A stretch of 64,000 nt of DNA, from NCBI GenBank assembly GCA_023393235.1, contig JAEWMH010000080.1:16443-80442 (forward strand), written 5' to 3'. The position numbers were made by a program, and so were the translations under genes. The notes under the pieces were generated by a model that saw nothing but the letters and a program-made list of their open reading frames with translations, ran no database searches and had not been told where the DNA came from. Positions within the stretch are counted from its first letter, which is position 1. Each line of letters opens with the position of its first letter. The stretch comes from Bacillota bacterium (GTDB taxonomy: Bacteria; Bacillota; Bacilli; Paenibacillales; NBRC-103111). This document shows positions 16,606 to 25,229 of the stretch, piece after piece.

Positions 16606-17062
16606 CACTTCCCTCCTCACACATGACCGGTTCTAACCCCCGGATACGCTGGTAAAGGCCACGTACAGTCTCTGCCAGCCGGCGGTCGCTATCCGGATTC
16701 AGGTCCCTTAACGTTTCGGCTGTAGTTTGGAGTAACTCGCGGATGTTCTCTAAATGCTCGATCTTCTTCCTTATCTCCGCATGTTTGGCGTCCAGGAAGG
16801 AAGCAAGCTCCTCGCAATCAGCAGGTTCGATGTGCTCCATTCTGTTAAGATGAAACTTACTTTTGATTTCCTCCAGGGTAAAATCCGCGTATTGCAAAAT
16901 TTGAATGTTCATCAAATCCATTAGATCATGCTTGGAATAGCGACGGTAACGGTTTTCCTCACGCAAAGGGGATACCATTCCCTTCCGGTCGTAATACCGG
17001 AGTGTATCTGTGGGAATCTGGAGCATCCGGGAAACTTCTTGAATCGAATAGTGTTTATCCAT
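16589..17062 (-). CDS. MerR-family transcriptional regulator
   Basis: The 157-residue product has the MerR winged helix at residues 5-72: 'YSIQEVSRMLQIPTDTLRYYDRKGMVSPLREENRYRRYSKHDLMDLMNIQILQYADFTLEEI'. A long dimerisation coiled coil ('ELASFLDAKHAEIRKKIEHLENIRELLQTTAETL') follows. The tail has one Cys only and no metal-binding cluster, so it is probably not a metal sensor. It overlaps the downstream membrane protein gene, its likely target. Confidence 0.87.
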   Translation of the reverse strand: MDKHYSIQEVSRMLQIPTDTLRYYDRKGMVSPLREENRYRRYSKHDLMDLMNIQILQYADFTLEEIKSKFHLNRMEHIEPADCEELASFLDAKHAEIRKKIEHLENIRELLQTTAETLRDLNPDSDRRLAETVRGLYQRIRGLEPVMCEEGSDGHQD

Positions 17063-17204
17063 ACATCCAGAATAACATTGGAGCGCAGTTCAATGTCAAG
17101 AAGGGTTTGTAAAAGTTTTCCTTCGCCTCCGGAAAGGCAGTTATCCGTCCTGAATTTTGATGCTACAATAGTGAGGAAAGCAATGGAAGGAAAGGAGAAT
17201 CCCC

Positions 17205-17723
17205 ATGATTCCGCAAACCCTTGAAGAATTGGACCGTATCCGGGAACAATGCAAATCCATGGTCAACAAACGGGCGACTACCTCCGCCGCTACAGCAGTG
17301 GTTCCCCTTCCCGGTGTAGATATAGGCGCAGATCTTGCGATCATAATGGAGCTGCTGCCGGCAATCAACCGCAAGTTCGGCCTGTCCCCGGAGCAAATCG
17401 ATCAACTGGACGGAGATATGAAGGGCCGGATTCTGGTCGTAATTTCATCCGTCGGCAGCAAGCTGGTGGGCAAGGTCATCACCAAGGAAATCCTCACCCT
17501 CCTGCTCAAAAAAGTAGGCATGCGGGTAACCGTCAAGCAAGTCGCCAAGTTCGTCCCGTTTGTCGGACAAGCTGTCTCTGCTGGGATCAGCTTCGGAGCC
17601 ATGAAATACCTGGGAAACTCCCATATCGACGAATGTTATGACGTGTGCAGGCAGTTTATTGAGATGGAACAAAACCGCATGGAAACCATGGAATCCGGGG
17701 ATGAGCCCAAGGTCCTCCCTTAG
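17205..17723 (+). CDS. EcsC/DUF697-like glycine-rich helical protein
   Basis: The 172-residue product has two amphipathic helical hairpins rich in Gly, Ala and Val: 'SAATAVVPLPGVDIGADLAIIMELLPAINRKFGLSP' and 'KQVAKFVPFVGQAVSAGISFGAMKYLG'. This pattern is found in EcsC-like and DUF697 proteins, which associate with membranes or GTPases. The middle 'GRILVVISSVGSKLVGKVITKEILTLLLKKVG' is hydrophobic. The C-terminus is soluble and acidic. The start has AAAGGAGAATCCCC before ATG. The gene is divergent from the MerR gene. The role is unknown. Confidence 0.65.
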   Translation: MIPQTLEELDRIREQCKSMVNKRATTSAATAVVPLPGVDIGADLAIIMELLPAINRKFGLSPEQIDQLDGDMKGRILVVISSVGSKLVGKVITKEILTLLLKKVGMRVTVKQVAKFVPFVGQAVSAGISFGAMKYLGNSHIDECYDVCRQFIEMEQNRMETMESGDEPKVLP

Positions 17724-17749
17724 AGGATAGTGTTAGAGGAGGATATCCA

Positions 17750-17851
17750 ATGAAACGTGCTTTTTTGATTCTATGGATGCTTTTGCCGCTAAGCGCATGC
17801 GAGGCAGAACCCGCAGGAGTTGTCTGCCTGGGATTATTATGCGGTATATAA
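17750..17851 (+). pseudogene. Truncated lipoprotein gene (33 codons)
   Basis: A strong site (GAGGAGG) precedes ATG 17750. The product MKRAFLILWMLLPLSACEAE has a complete lipoprotein signal with lipobox LSAC, but stops after 33 codons at TAA 17849. It reads as the 5' stub of a lost lipoprotein gene. A genuine tiny lipopeptide is possible. It lies between the EcsC-like gene and another broken gene. Confidence 0.5.
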
Positions 17852-17895
17852 ACTCTGTGCAATAGCTATGACGGACTATTTATAAGGAGGCCTGG

Positions 17896-18128
17896 AATGG
17901 ATATGGATCTGGCCGCGTATTTCGAGTTTGTTAGAGGGCTTCTTCTATCTTAAATTGAATGCCCATGTGAAAAATGGTACAGGGAGCTTTGCTGAGCCCA
18001 TAGAATTTTCCGGTAAAATTTGTAACAAAAGGTTATTCATTACGCGCGGCATGAATCAGAAAATCAACAATCCTGATATTTGGAACAATCCGGAATGGGT
18101 CAAGTCGCTGGGGGAGAGAGCGGAATAA
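17896..18128 (+). pseudogene. Frameshifted small gene
   Basis: AAGGAGG at 17884-17890 precedes ATG 17896, which gives MDMDLAAYFEFVRGLLLS and stop. Shifting frame near 17927 continues with 'LEGFFYLKLNAHVKNGTGSF', 'AEPIEFSGKICNKRLFITRG' and 'MNQKINNPDIWNNPEWVKSL', which reads like a normal cytoplasmic protein ending at 18128. The joined product would be about 77 residues. I do not recognise the family. Either a decayed gene or a one-base error. Confidence 0.55.
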
Positions 18129-18497
18129 AATAATCTGTTAGATAACAATCCAGTTCTGGGGTATTTTTTAAAAGTTTAATCCAATGGAAACACATCCCGC
18201 TTTGATACGTGATATCCATATATGGGTAGGCGTGTTGAGGCTTTTTTTCATAGGAATAGAGCGCGCGAAGTGGCGCAGTTTAATGCGCGAGCTAAAGATT
18301 GTCGCAGGGATAAATGCATGAGGGCAGAATCCAGACAGGCAGTGGGGTATGTGGGTCAGCAACAATTGCTAGTGAAAAAAATAGATTAAAGAAAACTTAT
18401 ACCGCATCCTCCACCAATAAACTACTTTAATTGGAATTTTCAAGTAGAATATAGTAACATTTAGAATGTTGGTAAATAAAATCTAGGAGGAATGGAA
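18129..18497. other. Gap with no supported gene
   Basis: AT-rich. A 55-codon reading frame at 18222-18388 on the plus strand has no clear ribosome site or family. A GCGCG inverted repeat lies near 18260-18293. AT-rich promoter-like sequence precedes the secreted-protein gene at 18498. With the two broken genes before it, this looks like decaying DNA. Confidence 0.4.
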
Positions 18498-18953
18498 ATG
18501 ATTAAAGGTACTGCCAAAAAAATTATGGCTACTGGTATCATTTTAGGTTCATTAGTTTTTACTTCCCAAGCAGCTTTCGCAGCAACAATCGTTGATACTG
18601 GCAATAACGATGACTATTATTCCGCACAACAAATGCAATATGGTGATATAGCAATGGGGAAGATAAATAGTGCGACTGATAAAGACTGGTATTATATTCA
18701 GACCGGGCCAAACGATGGTGGTCGGACAATGACAGTCCATTTAACAAACCCCAGTAACTACCATTACATATTCGTTGTAAACAAAAATGATGCTGAGCCC
18801 GTTATTGTAACAGACCTAAATCCCGGTAACAATAACGAATGGGTATCGTTTACTGTTCAAGCTAATACAAGATACAATTTTGGTGTTTTAAAATCATCTT
18901 TTTCCGGATTTGACCCCAATGCGCTTTACTTCTTAAGCCCAACAATTTTTTAG
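18498..18953 (+). CDS. Small secreted protein with PPC-like beta domain
   Basis: The 151-residue product has a Sec signal peptide (IKGTAKKIMATGIILGSLVFTSQAAFA, cleavage after AFA near residue 29). The mature domain is about 120 residues and resembles bacterial pre-peptidase C-terminal domains: 'GDIAMGKINSATDKDWYYIQTG', then 'RTMTVHLTNPSNYHYIFVVNK' and 'WVSFTVQANTRYNFGV'. No catalytic residues are visible. A free-standing PPC-type domain may bind a cell-surface or extracellular partner. Start ATG 18498 has AGGAGG 7 nt upstream; ATG 18492 is too close to it. Monocistronic with a terminator. Confidence 0.75.
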   Translation: MIKGTAKKIMATGIILGSLVFTSQAAFAATIVDTGNNDDYYSAQQMQYGDIAMGKINSATDKDWYYIQTGPNDGGRTMTVHLTNPSNYHYIFVVNKNDAEPVIVTDLNPGNNNEWVSFTVQANTRYNFGVLKSSFSGFDPNALYFLSPTIF

Positions 18954-18963
18954 TAGAAATTAA

Positions 18964-18992
18964 AACCGCTCAAAACAATGAGCGGTTTTTTT
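18964..18992 (+). terminator. Terminator of the secreted-protein gene
   Basis: ACCGCTC (18965-18971) pairs with GAGCGGT (18980-18986) and is followed by TTTTTT. Confidence 0.88.
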
Positions 18993-19049
18993 ATTATGTT
19001 CTATGTAAATGTCGGAACATGGAATGACGGAATTTTGGTATTAGATTGA

Positions 19050-19078
19050 TGAAATAAGGCGGCTCAAATTCGTTAGAA
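19050..19078. repeat. Single reverse word of the intergenic array family, copy D
   Basis: GAAATAAGGCGGCTCAAATT followed by CGTTAG matches one reverse word in its TTCGTTA form. No partner words are visible, so it is a solo or remnant copy between convergent genes. Confidence 0.55.
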
Positions 19079-19134
19079 AACCTCCGCCGCTCCGCTCACC
19101 ACCCGCCATTGCCCGCTTCGCGCCTTCCCCTCCC

Positions 19135-19169
19135 TAAAAAAGGGCGCTGATCCTATCGGTCAACGCCCT
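19135..19169 (-). terminator. Terminator of the permease-peptidase operon
   Basis: AGGGCG-CTGATCC (19141-19153) pairs with GGTCAA-CGCCCT (19158-19169) and is followed on the minus strand by TTTTT. The sequence is akin to the GGGCGTTGACC hairpins beside tRNA-Ala at 24966-25223. Confidence 0.8.
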
Positions 19170-19178
19170 GATTCGTTT

Positions 19179-22100
19179 TCAATCCAGCTTCAGCCATTCG
19201 AAAAAATCATCATTTTCCATCTTAAAAAATGCTTTCGTAAACCGGACGAATTCCCGAGTGTCCAGTTGGTGGTTACGGTAGGTTGTCCAGTAAGCATGGA
19301 GAAAGTCAAACCCCTTCTCCCGGCCGTCATCAAACGTATCCAGCAATTCCTTAAACCGTATGGTCGGTTGAGCGTATAGACTACTAAGGATGCCACTGTC
19401 TTGATATTCCGGCAAAGGTAAGTTGGATGCCTTGAAATTGGGTCTGTAATGCTGCTCGGCATACGAAAAATCATTCAAAAAAAGAGATGTGGCAAGCTCG
19501 GTCATCCCCTCATCCAGCCACCCCTCATGGTACGGATCGCTGCTAACCACGCCGTAGAACCACTGATGCGCAAGCTCATGAACGATGGCATGCCGGGACA
19601 TCTCCACCTCTCCCGATATGCCTACCGTTACCACCCCCGGATATTCCATGGACCCGGTTTCATTCAGAATCAGATCCACCTGCTTGTGCGGATAGGGACC
19701 GATACGGGTGTTGAAAACTTCCATTGCATCAGCGGCCAGTTCCAGGGCTTCCTTCATCCGGTTCTGATCGGCCTTCCTCCCCCATACCCGGATTTCCATA
19801 TCATTCTGTTGCTTGGATATCGCTGTCATATCATCTGTAACAGCAATGAGCAATTCTTTGATGTGCTCCCCGCGAAGCTTTCCCTTCCCGGCCGTTTTAC
19901 CAGGATCCTGACCGGATGATGTGATCAGCTCCATCCCTTCCGGAAGGTCGTAATGCAAGGTAAAATCACTGAAATCCGTATGATACGATTCGCTGATTCG
20001 ATTGTAAGGCTCCTTGTTCCAGCCCTGATGATAGGTAGCCAGCATCGGGTACCACTGGGCCAAAACAGAAGTGCCGCCTACCTGAGTGAATCGAATCCCG
20101 TCTTCGGGAACCTTGAAGCGGTATCTCAGCTCGATCACAGCTTGGCCGTTGGGAGCAAGCTTTTGCGGAAGGGGCAGAGTCAACGTATCCCCTTCCAATT
20201 GGAAGTTGGACGGTTTTCCATTCAAACGAAGCTCTTCTATGCTGAACTCGGCGGACTTCCGATAGGTTTGCTTGTTTTGAGGTTCGATAAATACGTTAGG
20301 GATCATATAAAACACCATTTTATCCCATTTATCCGTGGATGCGTTGGTAGCTGTAACGGTGGCTGAAGCTGTAAATACACCCTTCTCAACCATCTGCAAC
20401 GATAAATCATAAACCGCGTGGCTGCCCTGAGATACGAATTGGGGAATAAAGCCGGTTATATCCCCAATCTCGCCCGCTGAATACATGGGACTTCCTGCGG
20501 GTGCTGGTGCCAGGGATTGCTTCGTTACCACAGAAGGCTGACGGATGGAGACCATATGAAACACCGAAAAAGCAGCCAGCAATACTGCCATCCCAGCTAT
20601 GGCAATCAACGCCCCTTTCATTCGTCTTTCGGTTTTTTGATGGGTCGAATAGTTTCCGGCCAAGCCCTTTTTGACGGATAAACGAACAGCTTTTTCCGCA
20701 GGCAGCCATGCTCCGATTGTCCCGGTCAGTACCGGTACAGCCGCTAATGGTCCGAGATACCATAGATCCTGGACAGGAAATTCCCGGTAAAATGCTGTGA
20801 GGATAAGAAATCCTGCAATCCCTGCCACAACACCTGCACAACATCCGGTAAGGAAGCCTTCCGCCAGCACAAGTCTGCGGATTGGGTTGCTGCGCCAGCC
20901 CAAAGCCTGGAGCAACGCGATTTCCTGCTTCCGCTCCGACACGTTCTGCCAGATAATTTCTGCTGTGGTGAACAAGGCAATCAACAGGCAGATGCCGATG
21001 GCCCAATAATGCGAAGAACCGATGGCTCCCACGGCGTATTGTCCGAACCAGCTGGAATAGAAGACTCCTTTTAGCCGTACCGTCACGAATAGAAAGAACA
21101 TCAGCAGAGTGGTCGGCATGGTGATGGACAGAACAGCAAGGGTGTTTCGCTTGAGCTTTCCGGCAAAATGGCTCAAGGCCACGTGGAACACACCGCGCAC
21201 CTTGGTAAGCCTTCTGGCCCTGGTGGATATTTCGCCGGAACGGATGGCTTCCATCGGGGTAATTCGCCGGACCAATAGCAGCACCGGCATCCCGCCCAAC
21301 CCATAAATAGCGAAGCCTGCCAGCCCCGTCACCGCAAACCGGGTCAGGGAGAGCTCCGATTGGCCAAGAAAGACGAATGCCCCCAGCAATGACCAAATCA
21401 GGAATGCTACAAACCCGCCGATAATGATGTTTTCCAACATAATCAAGCGGATGATATGAGCCGGTCGCCACCCGGTGGAAAGCATCAGTGCGAAATTCTG
21501 TTTCCGGACTAGGAAGGACACCAGGTTGGTTGCTGCGACGTAAAGGACTGCCATCAAATTAACCAGCAGTAACATGCCTGAGAACCCAATTTGCATTTCC
21601 TTCACGATAACGAATTTCGTCCCAAGCTTAATCCATTGCTGCTCCAGCCAGCCCAGGGCGGGCGTTGATCCGCTAGCCGGTACATGAATCAGGACCGGCT
21701 GAGGCGATGAGCCGAAGACGATGTCGGCTTCAAGGCCCGTTTGCTCCCGAATCTCAGAAGCAATCTGCTCCAGCTTCTTCTGACTATCCTCAGACACTTC
21801 CGATAAACCTGCCGCCTTGATCCGGATGACAGAAATCGGCTTGTCGGTGAGGATATTGGCCGCCGCCTCTATCGTCGTCAACATGGTGGGCGGGCTGGTC
21901 AGAAGCCCAAGGGGATTATTAACCGGCTTAAGGGTAGCCGGAGGATTCAGCGGACGCATAGCACCATCAAAAAGCAACTTAGCCGACGGGGGGCGGTACG
22001 TATCCATGGGCAGCTCTGCGAGTGGATCCATGGCCATCTGCAGCTTCAACGGGTCGTAAAATCCAATGAAGATAGGCTTAACGAAATAACCGTTCATCCA

Positions 22101-23231
22101 AGAGCCTGGCGAGACTTTGCGCTCATATTCTTCGTATGGACGAAAAACATCCGATGTGAACCACTGATAGATTTCGGGAGTTGAAAAGCGTTGCGCTTGA
22201 TAAGAGTATGGCCACCGATCCGGATAGGCATTTGCAATGGGATCCAATACAAGCGGTGTCGCTTTTTGCAAGACATGCCAAGTTCCAAACGCAATACTGC
22301 GATCCCTCGTAAACTTCTCTTGTACTTGCTCCGTGCGGAAGGTATAGGTTTTCTCTGCGACGGGCCGAAGCTTATCCAGATAGGCCCTGCCACCGTTTGC
22401 TTTCACGGATTCCATGGAACGGCTTGCTTGTTCTTTGTCGGAGAAGGGGAGATCCAATCTTTCAAATTGAAATTGATAGGTTTTATCCGTAAAATTTTGT
22501 GTGCTCATCAGAACAGGCAGTTCAACGAATTCGGGGTCAGTCTCATGCTTAACGATCCGGCTAGCATCTGATTCCTTGTAGTACCGAGAGCCTGAATCAT
22601 TCTGCACGCTATGGTCCAGCCCAACTAATCTCGCCTCTTCCGTTGGATCGATACCCGCCATTAAGAAAAGATCATTCATTATCAAATCTTCATCATTGGA
22701 ATATGTTGAAATACCATAAGAGACCGCATCCCTTGAAATATTTCCCACATACCAGGGACCACGTACAAAATAACTGCTATAAGAAAATGCATTTTGATCC
22801 TGTATCCCGTTATAAGCCGTGGCCGTCATCGTCTTCCGATAAACTCCCGGCTCGTCAATAGTTGCTTTTTCTGGAAATACAATATTTAGATTCACATACC
22901 CCAGCAACGAAAGCGGCGCGGCGATATCAACTCCCGGAATATCCTTGATTCGCTCCCACTGCTCCAAGGTTATACCACCGGAAATGCCGCTTTGGATGTT
23001 GGGCTCGATCAGCTTATTCTGAGGGTCCGTGAGCTGGGAGCCGGGAGGACGCACCAAAATGTCGTAGGAAACTTTCCACTTCTGCTGGACCGTATTCATG
23101 ATCGTCCCTTTATTCGACTCCGACAGGTGGTATAGCAGGACAAGCCCTGAGCTGATAATGCTGATTCCAAGGAGTAAAATCAGAAAACGTTCCTTGTCCC
23201 GCCACCACTCCCGCCAAAGATAGGTTAGCAT
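19179..23231 (-). CDS. FtsX-type ABC permease fused to an M1-family metallopeptidase domain
   Basis: The 1350-residue product is much longer than ordinary permeases (about 800). An N-terminal membrane helix (FLILLLGISIISSGLVLLYH) precedes a large extracytoplasmic region to about residue 530. The first FtsX block (about 530-665) contains 'LLLVNLMAVLYVAATNLVSFLV' and 'PMEAIRSGE'. The second FtsX block (about 680-865) is followed by one more helix near 870-893. The C-terminal part from about 945 is M1-peptidase-like: 'GSMEYPGVVTVG' in place of GxMEN, the zinc site 'HELAHQ' at 1218-1223, and 'WLDEGMTE' carrying the distal Glu. Topology places the peptidase outside the cell. The gene overlaps the ATPase gene by 7 nt. 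It may couple export of, or force on, a substrate with its trimming. The substrate is unknown. Confidence 0.88.
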   Translation of the reverse strand: MLTYLWREWWRDKERFLILLLGISIISSGLVLLYHLSESNKGTIMNTVQQKWKVSYDILVRPPGSQLTDPQNKLIEPNIQSGISGGITLEQWERIKDIPGVDIAAPLSLLGYVNLNIVFPEKATIDEPGVYRKTMTATAYNGIQDQNAFSYSSYFVRGPWYVGNISRDAVSYGISTYSNDEDLIMNDLFLMAGIDPTEEARLVGLDHSVQNDSGSRYYKESDASRIVKHETDPEFVELPVLMSTQNFTDKTYQFQFERLDLPFSDKEQASRSMESVKANGGRAYLDKLRPVAEKTYTFRTEQVQEKFTRDRSIAFGTWHVLQKATPLVLDPIANAYPDRWPYSYQAQRFSTPEIYQWFTSDVFRPYEEYERKVSPGSWMNGYFVKPIFIGFYDPLKLQMAMDPLAELPMDTYRPPSAKLLFDGAMRPLNPPATLKPVNNPLGLLTSPPTMLTTIEAAANILTDKPISVIRIKAAGLSEVSEDSQKKLEQIASEIREQTGLEADIVFGSSPQPVLIHVPASGSTPALGWLEQQWIKLGTKFVIVKEMQIGFSGMLLLVNLMAVLYVAATNLVSFLVRKQNFALMLSTGWRPAHIIRLIMLENIIIGGFVAFLIWSLLGAFVFLGQSELSLTRFAVTGLAGFAIYGLGGMPVLLLVRRITPMEAIRSGEISTRARRLTKVRGVFHVALSHFAGKLKRNTLAVLSITMPTTLLMFFLFVTVRLKGVFYSSWFGQYAVGAIGSSHYWAIGICLLIALFTTAEIIWQNVSERKQEIALLQALGWRSNPIRRLVLAEGFLTGCCAGVVAGIAGFLILTAFYREFPVQDLWYLGPLAAVPVLTGTIGAWLPAEKAVRLSVKKGLAGNYSTHQKTERRMKGALIAIAGMAVLLAAFSVFHMVSIRQPSVVTKQSLAPAPAGSPMYSAGEIGDITGFIPQFVSQGSHAVYDLSLQMVEKGVFTASATVTATNASTDKWDKMVFYMIPNVFIEPQNKQTYRKSAEFSIEELRLNGKPSNFQLEGDTLTLPLPQKLAPNGQAVIELRYRFKVPEDGIRFTQVGGTSVLAQWYPMLATYHQGWNKEPYNRISESYHTDFSDFTLHYDLPEGMELITSSGQDPGKTAGKGKLRGEHIKELLIAVTDDMTAISKQQNDMEIRVWGRKADQNRMKEALELAADAMEVFNTRIGPYPHKQVDLILNETGSMEYPGVVTVGISGEVEMSRHAIVHELAHQWFYGVVSSDPYHEGWLDEGMTELATSLFLNDFSYAEQHYRPNFKASNLPLPEYQDSGILSSLYAQPTIRFKELLDTFDDGREKGFDFLHAYWTTYRNHQLDTREFVRFTKAFFKMENDDFFEWLKLD

Positions 23232-23923
23232 TGGACTACACCCACAGTTGCGTTGTCCCTGATCATCGCCCCGTCTTTGAGTTCTATGATCCGGTCTCCC
23301 CGGGAGGCCAATTGAAGATCATGCGTTACCATCAGGACACCACATCCATTTTCGCGCTGCACCCGTTGCATCAGGAAAAAAATCGCTTCGCCGTTCTTGG
23401 AGTCCAGGTTCCCTGTAGGCTCGTCCGCTAAAAGCCAAGCCGGTTTATTGACCAACGCACGTGCAATCGCTACCCGCTGCTGCTCTCCCCCGGACAATTG
23501 GGAAGGAAGCAGCTTGCTTTTGTCTGCAAGGCCAACCTGGTCCAGCAGCTCGAGCGCCCTATTGGTTTTATGATACGGAACCTTGCGCGGAAACAGCGGC
23601 GCCATCACATTCTCCATCGCCGTCAAGGTCGGGAGCAGCTGAAAGCTTTGAAAAACAAAACCGATGTTGGCAAAGCGGAAGTCAGCCAGCTTTTTTCGTT
23701 TGAGCTGCGCAGGTTCAACATAGTCATAGATAATCCGTCCAGCTGACGGACAGTCCAGGGTTCCGATTAAACTAAGCAGCGTGGATTTACCGGAACCGGA
23801 TGCTCCAACTATAATGGTGAGCTGGCCCTTATGGAAGGTCGCACTTACGGGGCTCAATAGGGTAGTGTTCAAACCGTCGCCGACGATGGATTTTTCCACT
23901 CCCAGCAGTTGAATCGTGTTCAT
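23225..23923 (-). CDS. ABC transporter ATP-binding protein (MacB/LolD/FtsE-like)
   Basis: The product is about 232 residues. Walker A is 'IIVGASGSGKSTLLSLIG', the Q-loop is 'IGFVFQSFQLLPTLTAMENV', the signature 'LPSQLSGGEQQRVAIARALV', Walker B 'PAWLLADEPTGNLD', and the H-loop 'GVLMVTHDLQLAS'. The 'TGNLDS' after Walker B is characteristic of the type VII (MacB/Lol) exporters that pair with FtsX permeases. It overlaps the permease-peptidase gene and is certainly its partner. I use ATG 23923 (AAAGGA upstream); ATG 23932 is the alternative. Confidence 0.93.
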   Translation of the reverse strand: MNTIQLLGVEKSIVGDGLNTTLLSPVSATFHKGQLTIIVGASGSGKSTLLSLIGTLDCPSAGRIIYDYVEPAQLKRKKLADFRFANIGFVFQSFQLLPTLTAMENVMAPLFPRKVPYHKTNRALELLDQVGLADKSKLLPSQLSGGEQQRVAIARALVNKPAWLLADEPTGNLDSKNGEAIFFLMQRVQRENGCGVLMVTHDLQLASRGDRIIELKDGAMIRDNATVGVVQC

Positions 23924-24045
23924 GGTCAGCATCCTTTCGCCAGAATTGTAAACATTATACTACTTTTTCCATGTCTTTATAGTACATATCATACGGCTAC
24001 GTTTCAATTGTTTTTTTACAATTTATTCCCAAATAAACATTGATA

Positions 24046-24088
24046 CAAAAAAAAGGATGAGTTCTAGATAACTCAGAACTCATCCTTT
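24046..24088 (-). terminator. Terminator of the membrane-protein gene
   Basis: AAAGGATGAGTTCT (24052-24065) pairs exactly with AGAACTCATCCTTT (24075-24088) around a 9-nt loop, and the minus-strand transcript continues into T8. Confidence 0.88.
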
Positions 24089-24133
24089 ATGTATTGATTG
24101 CACACTCTTGTGGAAACTTGTATACTGCCTTAC

Positions 24134-24781
24134 TTATAAAATAAATACAAGAGCGATCATCACATAAGAATATCGGATATTCTTTTTTAGCAATATGTAT
24201 ACCATGCCAAATAGAAGGGACATGAAGACAGCATAAATTCCTGTCATCGTTCCTTGTAGCAAAATATGGATAAGTCCCCAGGTGAGCGCAAGAAATATTC
24301 CGCCGTAGGGCAGGCTGTCTTTTTTAAACAGCGTTTCCCCGAACTTTTGGCCGAAAGCAATCGTCAGCAGAATCAAAACAGCCTCAAACCAGTAATAGAT
24401 ATTCTGAAAAACGGAGTTAACGATACCCTTGTATTCTTGAACAGGCTTTAACCCGCCCCAAGCGATCGTTGTTACGATAATGGCAATAGCGGATATCCCC
24501 ACAGCTAATAACCACCGCTTCGAATCCGGCATCCCGTTCAACTTCATCAAATCAAAGGCGTATTTTTTTCTCGAAAGCCTTACCAAAAAAAGTGCCATGC
24601 TCCCCCACAATATGCATGTGAGCGTCCAGTGGATACAATGATGAACGAGGGTATAATCAGAGCCTTTCACCCCCAATATCATCGGAAGCAGCATAGACAA
24701 TACAACCTCAAGACCAAACCCTGCAAAAGCATATAACCCTAAAGCAAGATAATCGCTTGCTCCCACTTTCGTTTCTCTCAT
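24134..24781 (-). CDS. Polytopic membrane protein, CPBP-like
   Basis: The product is about 215 residues with six or more hydrophobic segments, among them 'YLALGLYAFAGFGLEVVLSMLLPMIL', 'TCILWGSMALFLV', 'WLLAVGISAIAIIVTTI', 'FEAVLILLTIAFGQKFGETLF', 'GGIFLALTWGLIHIL' and 'GIYAVFMSLLFGMVYILL'. The late 'LTWGLIHILLQG' resembles motif 2 of CPBP/Abi intramembrane proteases, but the Glu-Glu motif is not clear: only 'FGETLF' is a candidate. ATG 24781 has TTGGAGG upstream. The longer reading from 24850 lacks support. Confidence 0.6.
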   Translation of the reverse strand: MRETKVGASDYLALGLYAFAGFGLEVVLSMLLPMILGVKGSDYTLVHHCIHWTLTCILWGSMALFLVRLSRKKYAFDLMKLNGMPDSKRWLLAVGISAIAIIVTTIAWGGLKPVQEYKGIVNSVFQNIYYWFEAVLILLTIAFGQKFGETLFKKDSLPYGGIFLALTWGLIHILLQGTMTGIYAVFMSLLFGMVYILLKKNIRYSYVMIALVFIL

Positions 24782-24934
24782 TGGTATCCTCCAATTTAAC
24801 GAGTTAACAGAGCTACTTCTCATATTGTAGATGGTTCGACACCAGCACAATCAATCCTTTTTTTCATCTCCATTTATTTACTGAATCTATCAGAATAAAG
24901 AGTTATTTTATGAAAATTCCCATTATGATTATAG

Positions 24935-25229
24935 CGCGGACGAACCCCTTACAAGGGGCACATACGGCTCCAATAAAAAAACGTTGACCCCATTGGTCAA
25001 CGCCCTTTTATTATGGAGCCTAGGTGCATGTCTGAATCTCGATTGAAATGGCTGACGACGACGACTCGAAGAAGCAGAGCGCAGCTGTTGATTCAGACGC
25101 CGTGCTCGTCCTCTGACGCTCTCTGCGCGCGGGCGAACCCCTTGCAGGGGCCCCATCCCCGTTTTCGGCTCCATAATAAAAGGGCGTTGACCCTAATGGT
25201 CAACGCCCTTTTATTATGGAGCCTAGGGG
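24935..25229. repeat. Tandem block duplication of tRNA 3' end plus hairpin trailer
   Basis: Read on the minus strand, CCTAGGCTCCATAATAAAAG, a GGGCGTTGACC hairpin, GGAGCCG and CCCCT..AAGGGGTTCG..CCGCGC occur twice: once from the tRNA (about 25229 to 25127) and again about 100 nt further on (about 25027 to 24935). The hairpin nearest the tRNA (25167-25223) is a perfect 26-bp inverted repeat with a 5-nt loop. The second (24966-25020) is imperfect. A 9-bp GTCTGAATC inverted repeat lies in the separator. Open frames through this block appear to be chance. Confidence 0.75.

Noticed and set aside
18222..18388. 55-codon plus-strand frame rich in Arg and Ala
   Set aside because: No ribosome site, no family, surrounded by decayed genes.
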